Shown here one piece after another: positions 9,737-19,262 of a stretch of 64,000 nt of DNA (its first letter is position 1; the number at the start of each line of letters is the position of its first letter). The notes under the pieces were generated by a model. It made no database searches, was not told where the DNA came from, and was given only the letters and a program-made list of their open reading frames with translations. Both the position numbers and the translations under genes were made by a program. Location: positions 11,068,386 to 11,132,385 of the forward strand of contig NC_087063.1 of NCBI RefSeq assembly GCF_963678635.1. Reading direction: 5' to 3'. This DNA comes from Symsagittifera roscoffensis (taxonomy: Eukaryota; Xenacoelomorpha; Acoela; Convolutidae).

Positions 9737-10972
9737 TCGAAAAAAAACAGAATTGTCGAAAAAGTTAGGCGGAACCTATAAGTGAGAAAATTTTAGATAA
9801 AAGACGTTTTGGTTAATAACTTTGGAACGACTGGACAGATCCAGTTGACTTTAATACCATTAGATCATAAATTAGCTGAGCTTACTAAAAGGAACAAAAA
9901 ATATTCAAAAAAGTAAGCGTGAAAATTTTTTAGGATTGTTCTTAGCAAATTCACCAATTCGGGAAGGTAGACCTTTCACGTTTTATAAAAAAACTTTTGG
10001 AAAGCCCTTACAACCCTACCGAAAGGTGATAACGGTTGAATCACGCAATTTTAAGCTGTTATAGAAGAATAGGGAAGGCGAAAGGCATCAGAAAACCTTG
10101 ATCGAGTCGATATTAGGCTAGCGACAATACCCTTCACTGTTAGTGTGAATTGTCAAATAAGAGGCTTAACTTCAATCCGGAAGGGTCTAGGGAAAGACCG
10201 CATACCCTTCCTAGTTGATACAAACAGCATATTAGCATCGGGGAACGTATGCGGGGGGTATAGGTTGAAAATCAAGGAAGTCTCCGACCAGCTATTTTTA
10301 CAAAACCGGAGGGGTTCCAATCCGGAGGGGTCCAAATTTTTCCTAATTCCGAGGGGTCCCAATCCGAAGAGGTCTTATTTTCACAAAACCGGAGGGGTCC
10401 CGATTCGGAGGGATCTTACATTAGCTAATCCAAAGGGGTCCGAATCCGGAGGGGTCTCAATTTTGCCAATCCGGAGGGGTCCTATTTTTGCCAATCCGGA
10501 GGGGTACTGTTTTTTGTCAACCCGGAGGGGTATTATTTCTGTATTAGGCTAGCGACAAGACCCTTCACTGTTAGTGTGAATTGTCAAATAAGAGGCTTAA
10601 CTTCAATCCGAAAGGGTCTAGGGAAAGACCGCATACCCTTCCTAGTTGATACAAACAGCATATTAGCATCGGGGAACGTATGCGGGGGGTATAGGTTGAA
10701 AATCAAGGAAGTCTCCGACTAGCTATTTTTACAAAACCGGAGGGGTTCCAATCCGGAGGGGTCCAAATTTTTCCTAATTCCGAGGGGTCCCAATCCGAAG
10801 AGGTCTTATTTTCACAAAACCGGAGGGGTCCCGATTCGGAGGGATCTTACATTAGCTAATCCAAAGGGGTCCGAATCCGGAGGGGTCTCAATTTTGCCAA
10901 TCCGGAGGGGTCCTATTTTTGCCAATCCGGAGGGGTACTGTTTTTTGTCAACCCGGAGGGGTATTATTTTTG
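9737..10972 (+). mobile_element. Non-coding inserted element in gag with tandem R1 arrays (unit 1)
   Basis: Gag homology stops after GTGAGGACA and this sequence starts with GGTCGAAAA. The first 374 bp (9737-10110) are AT-rich and match 12388-12777 almost base for base. Then R1 follows twice in tandem. No protein is encoded. Because the same junction with gag occurs in copy B, the insertion predates the duplication of this block. The type of element is unknown; it has no visible terminal repeat. Confidence 0.75.
10111..10972 (+). repeat. R1 tandem duplication, two 431-bp units
   Basis: Units 10111-10541 and 10542-10972 both begin TATTAGGCTAGCGACAA and are nearly identical. Each has a head of about 190 bp and a tail of about 235 bp built of 11 CCGGAGGGGTC-like motifs (first unit motif cores near 10306, 10322, 10349, 10364, 10389, 10405, 10430, 10446, 10471, 10496 and 10522). 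Spacing alternates between about 15-16 and 25-27 bp over most of the array. A frame is open across it but only reflects the repeat. Confidence 0.92.
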
Positions 10973-11708
10973 TTAAAGGACTTAGATAAACAGAAGAAAA
11001 GATAAAAGTGAGGGGTGTTAGGTTATTAGGAGACAGGCTAGGAAGCAGTGACTGCACTGGTAACTTGCCTTTCAAAAAAAACCAGACCAAAACAAAACAG
11101 GTTCAAACTCGGATATTCGCGACACTAAGTCTAAATAAAAAAGAGTGTGTAACTAATTGGTGTGGATTGAAATCCAAAAAAGTGACTGCCCTGAGGATTT
11201 TAGTAGGTCTAGCGCGGGCAGTCCGAAAGCAGATAGGTATCAGGAGACTCGGTGGGTGCAATAGACGCCCACTTGAGAAAATTACTGCCTTCAAGTTTTG
11301 TCTGTTTGGCGCAGCACCAAGCAGGGAAAGCTCTTTCTTTAAAGTACAAGTTCGACCATTGTACTGCGACCGACTCAAAGTACAATACACACACGTTTTT
11401 CATAGAAATATTCTTATTTTGTTATTTCTGGTTTCAAATCAACAATTTGTGCTTGATTGGGTAGTGAATACACTATCTTTTAAATTGACTGATATCATCA
11501 TACTGTGCTAGTTCTCAAATCTTACGACTAATAATCGATTATTAAGAATAAGTTGTATACACGCTGTACACTAATAACATACAAGGATTCGTGGTCACTA
11601 TTTAATAGAAACTTTTGAAATTTATTGTCTTGTGTTATTATTATCAATAGTCAAACTAGAAGGACACTAGCAATCGAATTGAGTGTATAGGCAGTAAAAA
11701 GTGATAAG
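10973..11708 (+). other. Unassigned sequence upstream of copy B gag; possible leader or LTR remnant
   Basis: About 735 bp without a recognisable gene. It immediately precedes the first gag frame of copy B, where a 5' LTR and primer-binding site would be expected, but I find no convincing match to the candidate 3' LTR starts at 32911 or 47163, and no clear tRNA-complementary site. A frame of 167 codons (11008-11511) is open on the plus strand, with no recognised domain; I consider it fortuitous. Confidence 0.4.
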
Positions 11709-12134
11709 TTGAAAATAAGTCTAGACAAGTCAAGGATACCTAAACTAGGTGATAGCTCCAGGAAATTCATACCTGAAAAGCAAAGAAAAGCAATGAACGA
11801 CCCTTTTGTGGAACGGATCACACGAACCCGGACCGACAAAGGGGAGACGATTTCAGGCAGAATGGTTGAAACCAGGAGTCAAAAGTCCTCAGATGAGCGA
11901 AAAACTATGTTAGAAGTGGAGGTCCATCCGGACCAGGCCATGAAAGAGAGCCGGGAAAAACATGGATTGGAGGGGAGAGGAAACAGAAGGCTGGCGAGTG
12001 AATCTACTCCGGTAGAACAAGGCCAAAATTTTGCCACTTCCACCGGGACACTGGACCGAGAGGAGATGTCGGAACTGTCCGACATCTCTACTGAAATTGT
12101 GGCAACTAGAAGATCTCCCACAGACAACACATGA
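11709..12134 (+). CDS. Gag leader ORF1, copy B
   Basis: About 141 residues starting at ATG 11709. It is basic at the start (KISLDKSRIPKLGDSSRK), then mixed, then Ser/Glu-rich near the end (EEMSELSDISTEIV). It is intact here, while copy A is frameshifted. No known domain is seen. Its TGA stop (12132-12134) lies inside the ATGATG start of ORF2, so the two ORFs overlap by four bases. This arrangement is also present at 5867-5870 and 9477-9480. It is probably an N-terminal gag product. Confidence 0.65.
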   Translation: MKISLDKSRIPKLGDSSRKFIPEKQRKAMNDPFVERITRTRTDKGETISGRMVETRSQKSSDERKTMLEVEVHPDQAMKESREKHGLEGRGNRRLASESTPVEQGQNFATSTGTLDREEMSELSDISTEIVATRRSPTDNT

Positions 12135-12400
12135 TGGCAGGCGTGACGGAGAAACAGGCGACGTCCTCATCGTTTTCAGAAAGAGTGAAGAACACTCTAG
12201 GAAACATCTTTCCATTCACCATGGGAGTGGGTACAGGAGATGAAGGTGAATCCCAGGAGGAAGAGGAGGACGATGAAGAGCAAGCTGACTTTGGATCTCA
12301 AGTCAGCCTCAATAGTTCGACACAGGAGAATGAAGCATACACCGACAGAGGGACTGGTACCATTGACCAATTTGGTGTAGTGAGGACAGGTCGAAAATAA
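12131..12400 (+). pseudogene. Gag leader ORF2, copy B, truncated by insertion
   Basis: Begins ATGATG at 12131, overlapping the ORF1 stop. It matches the first 85 residues of the copy A ORF2, including the acidic run, and then runs into the inserted element at about 12388, which supplies a stop within four codons. The coiled-coil half of the protein is missing, because gag resumes only at about 13111. Confidence 0.8.
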
Positions 12401-13110
12401 CAGAATTGCGGAAAAAGTTAGGCGGAACCTATAAGTGAGAAAATTTTTGAATTTAGATAAAAGACGTTTTGGTTAATAACTTTGGAACGACTGGACAGAT
12501 CCAGTTGACTTTAATACCATTAGATCATAAATTAGCTGAGCTTACTAAAAAGAACAAAAAATATTCAAAAAAGTAAGCGTGAAAATTTTTTAGGATTGTT
12601 CTTAGCAAATTCACCAATTCGGGAAGGTAGACCTTTCACGTTTTATAAAAAAACTTTTGGAAAGCCCTTACAACCCTACCGAAAGGTGATAACGGTTGAA
12701 TCACGCAATTTTAAGCTGTTATAGAAGAATAGGGAAGGCGAAAGGCATCAGAAAACCTTGATCGAGTCGATATTAGGCTAGCGACAATACCCTTCACTGT
12801 TAGTGTGAATTGTCAAATAAGAGGCTTAACTTCAATCCGGAAGGGTCTAGGGAAAGACCACATACCCTTCCTAGTTGATACAAACAGCATATTAGCATCG
12901 GGGAACGTATGCGGGGGGGGTATAGGTTGAAAATCAAGGAAGTCTCCGACTAGCTATTTTTACAAAACCGGAGGGGTTCCAATCCGGAGGGGTCCAAATT
13001 TTTCCTAGTTCCGAGGGGTCCCAATCCGAAGAGGTCTTATTTTCACAAAACCGGAGGGGTCCCGATTCGGAGGGATCTTACATTAGCTAATCCAAAGGGG
13101 TCCCAATCCG
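12388..13110 (+). mobile_element. Non-coding inserted element replacing part of gag (unit 2)
   Basis: 723 bp matching 9737-10440 of unit 1. The head (12388-12777) is AT-rich and the tail carries a shortened R1 motif array (to 13110). On the left it joins gag after GTGAGGACA; on the right gag resumes at AACACTTGGCGAAG. Compared with copy A, about 400 bp of gag between these points is missing, so this is a replacement rather than a clean insertion. Confidence 0.8.
12962..13110 (+). repeat. R1 motif array, unit 2 (shortened)
   Basis: About seven CCGGAGGGGTC-like motifs with the same order and spacing as the array at 10306-10446, ending where gag resumes. The last motif is cut at AATCCGG, next to ATCAACACTTGG. 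Confidence 0.85.
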
Positions 13111-13180
13111 GATCAACACTTGGCGAAGAACTTGTCGCGAATGACAAGAGAAGCGGAGCAAAGAGAGTTACGGTTAAGGC

Positions 13181-14296
13181 ATGGAGAAGTTGGGAATTCA
13201 ACAAGAGCAGACTCTTGATACTCTTGACACGAAGATAGACGCGATGATGGAGAGGCGAACTCAGGCTATCATGGACAGGTTGGACAAGCTACTAGGCAGC
13301 AAGAGTGGACCAAGAGAAGGGGAACCGAACTCGTGAGGTCACAGCAGGGAGCCGAGGGTGAACTTCAAGGACCAAGAGATTAGGAGAAGGATATATGGAT
13401 CCACAAGAGGTAGGGGCAGTTCAGCAGGCAATGCCACAGGGGATAATAGAACATGGGGCCCAAATTTCAGAGGAAAATCAACTGACAATAGACAGAATTC
13501 AAACGAGCGACCGACGCAAGGCGCACATGCGACGGGGAGAGGTGATTCCAGGAACAGGAGTCATGTAAGCCCAGGGCTGAGTCGTGCGAGCCAAGGAAGA
13601 AACAATCCCTGCGATTCGGATAGAAGGAATATACCAAATCCAGAACTCTTATCAGGGGGCAAAGATACTCAGGCGGGGCATTCAAGAGATGCTACGGCAA
13701 TGGTCACAGCCTTTGAACTCCTAAACAGGACTAAACGCAGTGAAAAGTCCAGAAGAAACTTTAGGAAACCAAGATGCTACAAGAACGAATCTGATGGCTG
13801 CATTGACACCTGGATAGAGGTGATAAAACTGCATTTTGAGGAAGAAGACCTGTCAGAAAGGCAAGAGTGCAGTGCGCTCACCAGTAACTTGGAAGGGACA
13901 GCCCTAAATTGTGTGATGGCGAAGAAGCAATATCAGCGGGATACTGCTGAGAAAAACATTGAAATCTTGTTAAATCGTTTTGGCTCAGGAGTGCAGGGAT
14001 ACCAAGCAATGATGCGCTTCGAGAAAAGAAGGCAACGAGAAAATGAGACAATAGACAAGTTTCTAGACGATTTGGAGATGCTAAGAAGGCGTAGCCAACC
14101 GGACGAGTCGAACAGGAGGATGAATTTGGCGGTAGCCTCAAAATTCATCGATGGTGTGAAAAATGATGAACTTCATACAATGTTAGCAACACATTACACA
14201 CCACTATCAACCAATGCGCCAACACCAGAGGAGTTAAGGCTCAAGTCAAAAGAATATCTTTTGTTGAAGCCTCCATCGAGATCTGGATATTACTAG
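13181..14296 (+). pseudogene. Gag core (capsid-like), copy B
   Basis: Starts at ATG 13181 (MEKLGIQQEQ), in a good initiation context just after an upstream stop. A TGA at 13336-13338 interrupts it, and from 13358 the frame is open for 312 residues. It begins with a coiled-coil-like segment, then an Arg/Gly/Asn-rich stretch, then the gag body with CIDTWIEVIKLHFEEE and MRFEKRRQRENETIDKFLDD, typical of Ty3-type capsids. It ends in an in-frame TAG (14294-14296), after which the same frame continues into the zinc knuckles. Copy C has a sense codon at this point, so the TAG is probably a mutation. Confidence 0.85.
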
Positions 14297-15766
14297 AAGA
14301 ATTACGGCAATTTTAACAACAGACTAGCAAACCAAGGGAACAACTGGTACAAACCAAGGGATGATATGGACAAGAGGCGCTCTTGTGCAAATTGCAGTTC
14401 GACGGATCATCATGTGTCAGCATGCCCAACTTACAAACAGGGCGTGAAAGCAATAGGCTTTAGCCTCGAGGACGAAGATGCGTCAGAAGTCAACCATGAA
14501 GATTTCATGAGAGGAGTAATTGCAAAATTTGGCACGAGGTGTTTCTTTTGCAACCTGGAAGGTCATTTTAAATCAGATTGTCCGCAATTTCGGGATGCTG
14601 TAGCAGACATCAAGCATCCAAGGCACGAGGAAGCTTTATCGGGTGTGAAAGCCAGCAAGGCTCGCCTATTGAGTGAAGCGGAAGCGCGCAGAAAAGAAAA
14701 ACCGCAAGAGCTGGCAACGAAGAAAATGCAAGCGGTAACAGAGACATGTGAACCTGAACCGGTGACTGCGGCGGACGACTTCAAGATTGATTATAGGGCA
14801 GCCGCGAGGGATGCTCTAAATAGAGTGCAGCAGGAACTGGTAGCGAAAGAGATCAAGCAAAAAGGGAAGCTCGAATTGGAAAATGAGAAACTACAGGAGA
14901 AGTTGAATACCTTCGAGGCAACAGAAGCCGAAGAAAACAAGGCACCAAGTAGTTTGAGCATGAAACTCAATGTGATCTCCGGGCAGAGGTTCGGTATGGT
15001 GCCACAAGGAAGCAAAATACATTCAATAATCTCGGTAGCGGAACACCAGGTAATCAGGAATCTGAGTGAACCATCGGAATTCACTTTGATGCATTTGGAC
15101 ACATATGCAGATTATCTAAGGCAGGTGGAGCCAAGCACTGAGTCGAGAGCTCTGCGAGCACTACTAACAACAGGTGGCCCTCGCATAAAGGAGCTTCACG
15201 GGCGCTACGTGGAAGTCTATGGACCGTATCAAGTGATGCTGAGCGTAGATGGAATCAGTATCTACACTAGAACATATGTAACAAGAGACAGTGACCAGAT
15301 GGAGCAAGATGCAGTACACATTGAATACGAAGCAGATGTGACTGCACATCTGCTCGACACCAACGGAAAGAAAATCGGAGTCAGAGGGCTTCTGGACACA
15401 GGAGCGGTAGTGAGTGTGATGCCGATAAAGACTTGGGAAAGAATGGGCTTCACGAGGGAACATCTAATTCCTACGAATCCCCGACTGGCTGCAGCCAATC
15501 GAGGAGCGATTTACGTAGCCGGAAGAACACCAATAACGGTCCTCTACAAGGGAGGACGGGATCTTTGGATGAGCTTCCTGGTGGTAGAGAATTTGGACGG
15601 CGCCGGTCAATTCATCTTTGGCAGATATTTTGTCAGGAATTTTGACGTGGTGATCGACTTGAACAACGGTCTAATAAGGAATAGGAACCCGGATCGGAAG
15701 TATGTTAAGAAACCAATTAATAGAATAATAACAGACGAAAACAAGGTACCAATTTTTTTTAGTTAG
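14297..15766 (+). CDS. Nucleocapsid zinc knuckles, pre-protease domain and protease, copy B
   Basis: Continuous frame from the TAG at 14294 to 15766. Two CCHC knuckles are visible: CANCSSTDHHVSAC and CFFCNLEGHFKSDC. An Ala/Lys/Glu-rich coil follows, then the pre-protease domain (TLMHLDTYADYLRQVE), then the retropepsin site GLLDTGAVVSVMP and the second segment FIFGRYFVRNFD, where GRD of copies A and C reads GRY. The frame is lost in a run of T residues at about 15752-15760. Ty3-type elements use these parts for RNA binding and polyprotein cleavage. Confidence 0.88.
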   Translation, partial: KNYGNFNNRLANQGNNWYKPRDDMDKRRSCANCSSTDHHVSACPTYKQGVKAIGFSLEDEDASEVNHEDFMRGVIAKFGTRCFFCNLEGHFKSDCPQFRDAVADIKHPRHEEALSGVKASKARLLSEAEARRKEKPQELATKKMQAVTETCEPEPVTAADDFKIDYRAAARDALNRVQQELVAKEIKQKGKLELENEKLQEKLNTFEATEAEENKAPSSLSMKLNVISGQRFGMVPQGSKIHSIISVAEHQVIRNLSEPSEFTLMHLDTYADYLRQVEPSTESRALRALLTTGGPRIKELHGRYVEVYGPYQVMLSVDGISIYTRTYVTRDSDQMEQDAVHIEYEADVTAHLLDTNGKKIGVRGLLDTGAVVSVMPIKTWERMGFTREHLIPTNPRLAAANRGAIYVAGRTPITVLYKGGRDLWMSFLVVENLDGAGQFIFGRYFVRNFDVVIDLNNGLIRNRNPDRKYVKKPINRIITDENKVPIFFS

Positions 15767-16361
15767 AAGAGTAAAACTACAGCCGGGGCAGGCCGTGGTG
15801 GCAATTTTTAGAATGAGGAATTTAAACTCGTTAAGTGATAGTAAACAGGTTTATTTGGTACCGAATCCAAATAGTCAAAGTTTAGTGATTTTAGGCCGGA
15901 GCTTCTCGGTATCTCGAAACGGACTGTGTGTCAGTAAGTTATTGAATACACTGGACACCACGGTTTCAATCCAGCGTGGAAAGAAACTTGGTTACGCTCT
16001 GCCGATGAGGACCGACTATGAGAAGACACAAAACTTGAAGAAACATAGTGTGAAAGACTGTCCTTATCATGCCAATAGAGATAAAGTTTTAAAAGGGATT
16101 AACGAATTAAAATCTATGCATAAATTTTTTTCAATGAAATCCGACACGGATGACGGCTTATCGAGCTGCTCGAGTTTTCCCGAACGCCCCTCGTCATATG
16201 AACTAGAATCTGACAAACTGGTTTTGCCAGAGATAGAACACTTAAGAGGGAAAATAGGCGAGGGAGATTTTGAATTGCTTCGGGAGGTTTTAAATCGGAA
16301 CGCGGATGTTTTTTCAAAACATAAGGCGGATATCGGTTGCTGTAACTTCGTCGAACGCTAA
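15767..16361 (+). pseudogene. Protease-RT connector, copy B
   Basis: After the frameshift in the T-run the frame reopens, clearly matching copies A and C (MVAIFRMRNLNSLSDSKQ, GRSFSVSRNGLCV, IQRGKKLGYALPM, FSKHKADIGCCNFVE). It ends at a TAA at 16359-16361, where copies A and C have a sense codon before the conserved EIELEE segment. About 190 residues. Confidence 0.8.
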
Positions 16362-16730
16362 ATCGAACTTGAGGAAGGCGCCGTTCCACATACGGAAGGT
16401 GCAAGACGAATGACGCCACATAAATCGGAAGCGTGCCGAGCGGAAATAGAAATGTTGCTCGAATACGACAGGATAGAACCCTTGAGATTGCCATGGGCTT
16501 GCGGGGTAGCAATGGCGAAAAAAAAGGGGGCAGCTTAGGTTTTGTTGCGACTTTCGCTACTTGAACGCGGTAACGATAAAAGATGCGTACCCGATACCGC
16601 GAATAGACGAGAGCCTCTCTAGACTTGGTGATGCCAAATTCTTCAACACTTTGGACTTAGGTTCTGCCTTCTGGCAGGTACCTCTGCGGAAGAAGGATAG
16701 GAAAAAACCGGATTCTCGTGTGAATCGGGG
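16362..16730 (+). pseudogene. RT fingers region, copy B, frameshifted
   Basis: Encodes IELEEGAVPHTEGARRMTPHKS, then a shift in a run of A/G near 16520, then MNAVTIKDAYPIPRIDESLS and the palm motif TLDLGSAFWQVPL. A second shift near 16700 moves to the frame used by the next entry. The sequence is clearly the first part of the Ty3 RT domain but could not be translated as one piece here. Confidence 0.8.
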
Positions 16731-19262
16731 TTGTACCAGTGGGAGAGGATGCCCTTCGGCTTGTGCAACGCAAGGGCCATTTTTCAAAGACTGATGGCTC
16801 AGGCTTTGACCAGAGTGACAAAGACGTACGGGAATCTTGTGATGCGTTACGTGGATGACGTAGTCATACCAACACCGACCCTGGAAGACCACATTGATCG
16901 GCTCGATGAGGTCTTTGGGTGCATGAAAAGAGCAGGCTTGAAGTGCAAACCATCGAAAAGTGAAATCCTTAGGGATTCAATCAAGTACCTGGGTAGAATG
17001 GTGGACAGACATGGTGTGAGGCCGGACCCGGAAGCAGTAGAAGCTGTGTTGACATGGAAGGCTCCCAGAACGGACACACAGCACATGAGCTTCCTAGGGT
17101 TTGCCAACTATAACCGTGAGTTCATAAAAGGATATGCAGACAAGGTGTATCCGATGCAGAAGCTGATGCGCAACAAAGGGGAAAAGTTCGAATGGAGCGA
17201 TGAAGCTCAAACAGCCTTTGAGAACAAAAAGCGGGAACTGTGCGAAACGCCAGTGCTAGGCATGTTTACTGAAAAGGGTATGTATGTTCTTGACACAGAC
17301 GCATCAGTAGTAGCCATCTCGGGAATACTGCATCGGGAGCAGGAATGGAATGGGAGAACTATTCTCCGTCCCATTGCATATGGCAGTAAGGTGTTAAGTA
17401 ACACTGAGATGAAATATGGTGCACCAAAAGCAGAAATGTTTGCAGTAGTCACATTTGTGGAAAAGTACCGCGCATACTTGGGGAGCGCTCCCTTTAAGTT
17501 ACGCGTGGACAACAGGGCGTTATTCTGGTTGAAGACATACTCGATGGATCGGAGTTATATAAGAAGGTGGATAGGGAGATTAGATGGCTACCACATGATA
17601 ATCGAGCACAGGATGCGCGACAAACACCAGAATGCTGACAGCCTCAGCAAGAAAACCGAGTTCTATGAAAGATTGGAACAGAAGCGAGCCAATCAGGCAG
17701 AAATCAAGAAAGGATTCCCGTTTCTGGACAAAGAAACTTATGAAGCGCTTCCCTTGACGAGATGGTTGGACAAGTCTAGACATCCAATTCCTGGACATCC
17801 TGAGTTACCTGTAGAGAAAGCAGCCGAGATAAAGATTATATCCAAGAAAGACCCGGTGCCCTTGGATCTGTTGCTGCGCTCAAACCTGGTCCAGCAGGAA
17901 CTCTCTCGCATGAACATAAACAGCTTCTCATTTTTGGATAAAACGGTGCAGGGCATACCGCAAGTGATGCAGATGCTGGGTGGATTGTTAGAGAGAGAAG
18001 GGACCAGAGATGACCCCGAGTGGGCAGCAGCTATGGCATCACTGAAATCACTGTTAATCAGTGAGAAGGTGAAGATCATGCGGTCAATACGACAACACAA
18101 AGAAAACGAGAGGGATTGTAGGACAATAGTTCAGCAACTAGTAACATCAATACCCCACGAAGTTTTAACCAGTACTTCATACGGTCGGAAAGAACGGGGG
18201 AACGATACGCAAAAGAAGAAAACCGTTACCTTTGTGGACCAGGATAAAGAAGGTGAAAAGGTTGAACGAAACCTGGTGCAAGATTGTTTGTCCGGGGAGA
18301 CGAACGATGAGAAGAGCCGGCGAGTTCAAGATCAACACCCGGGACAAGAAAGTTTGTCCGGGGAGTCTGATGTAAATGAAGATTCTGATGAGAAGCAGGA
18401 CCTGGAGAATAATGTTTTGTCCGGGGAGTTCAGATGGATGCGAAGAACGCACAGAACTGACCCAGGAGATGGTGCAGACTCCGTCACAGACTTTTCAACA
18501 GATGACAATTCTCGAAATTCAGGAATTGACACCTACTCAGACAGGAACTCATGCTCGGGAACGGAACTGTCAGAACTAGCGATCCACACACTACTAGTGG
18601 AAACTCGAGCAAGGGATCTGGATAGAGAGGTATACCAGGACCCTGACAGTGATCGCTACCTCATACCAGGTGAAAGAGTCTTCGATAATGCGGCGGATGA
18701 TCTGGAAACGATAGCGGTATCGAAACGTTCGATGAGTCTGTTGCCACAAAAAGAGGTAGTCAGGACTGATCTTCAGTCATTCGAACTGGAAACACAGCCA
18801 TTGGCAAAGATTTGGTGCGTTAAGATGGAAGATGATACGCATCAGCCCAACGAGCTGAATAGTCAGATGAAGGTCATGAAGACGTACTTGAAGGCGAGAT
18901 ACGGTCTCTCGGATCTACTACGAGTGCAGAGAAATGACCACATGACAAGCAACTTGAAAAGCAGGATCGAGAATGGTTCTCCGGGCAAAGGAGACCTAGA
19001 GGAAGACAGTTACCGCAATCTGAGACAGTATTTTATGCAGAAAGAGGGAAGGTTATACTTGAACAAGGACGGGATTGTGGCTTGCAAGAGAAGAGAAAAA
19101 GACAAAGTCCTGTACAAGTATAACGCGATAGTGTTGCCGCAACTCTATCAGACAGAACTTTTATTCAGGTCGCATGATCAGATGGGCCACCAGGGGATCG
19201 ACAAAGTATATCAGAGGATTCTGAAGCGCTTTGAGAGGAGTGGGTACGTGAGAAGTGGGTAA
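16731..19262 (+). pseudogene. RT, RNase H, linker and integrase zinc finger, copy B
   Basis: An 843-codon open frame that lacks the RT fingers upstream and the integrase core downstream. It contains RMPFGLCNARAIFQRLM and the polymerase site MRYVDDVVIPT, then RNase H with LDTDASVVAISG, YGAPKAEMF and RVDNRAL, all catalytic segments present. A linker of about 400 residues follows, acidic and with three LSGE peptides, then the integrase N-terminal zinc-finger histidines (HDQMGH). A short deletion at 19250 produces the stop (GYVRSG), and the Cys pair follows in another frame. Confidence 0.9.
18289..18428 (+). repeat. Three TGTCCGGGGAG copies in the pol linker, copy B
   Basis: Identical 11-mers at 18289-18299, 18355-18365 and 18418-18428, all in the same frame and translated as LSGE. 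The same 11-mer is the PPT-like site at 32898-32908. In copy C the linker has it at 59916-59926 and, with one change, at 59970-59980 (minus strand), plus 57577-57587 at the macro gene. Confidence 0.85.

Noticed and set aside
10145-10552. Open frame of 135 codons across the R1 array (also 6255-6509), with repeated Pro-Glu-Gly-Ser-like peptides
   Set aside because: The frame is open only because the repeat unit lacks stops in that phase; the peptide is a translation of the motif array.
10306-10970. CRISPR-like array (regular repeats with spacers)
   Set aside because: Spacers are too short (about 4-16 bp), partly repeated and not unique; the DNA is eukaryotic and no cas genes are present.
11008-11511. 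Open frame of 167 codons upstream of copy B gag
   Set aside because: No domain, unusual composition, and the minus strand is open as well; it lies in a probable leader or LTR area.
14294-14296. TAG between capsid and zinc knuckles of copy B as a readthrough site for gag-pol
   Set aside because: Copy C has a sense codon here, and its own TAG is at a different place (63615-63613); both are best explained as random nonsense mutations.
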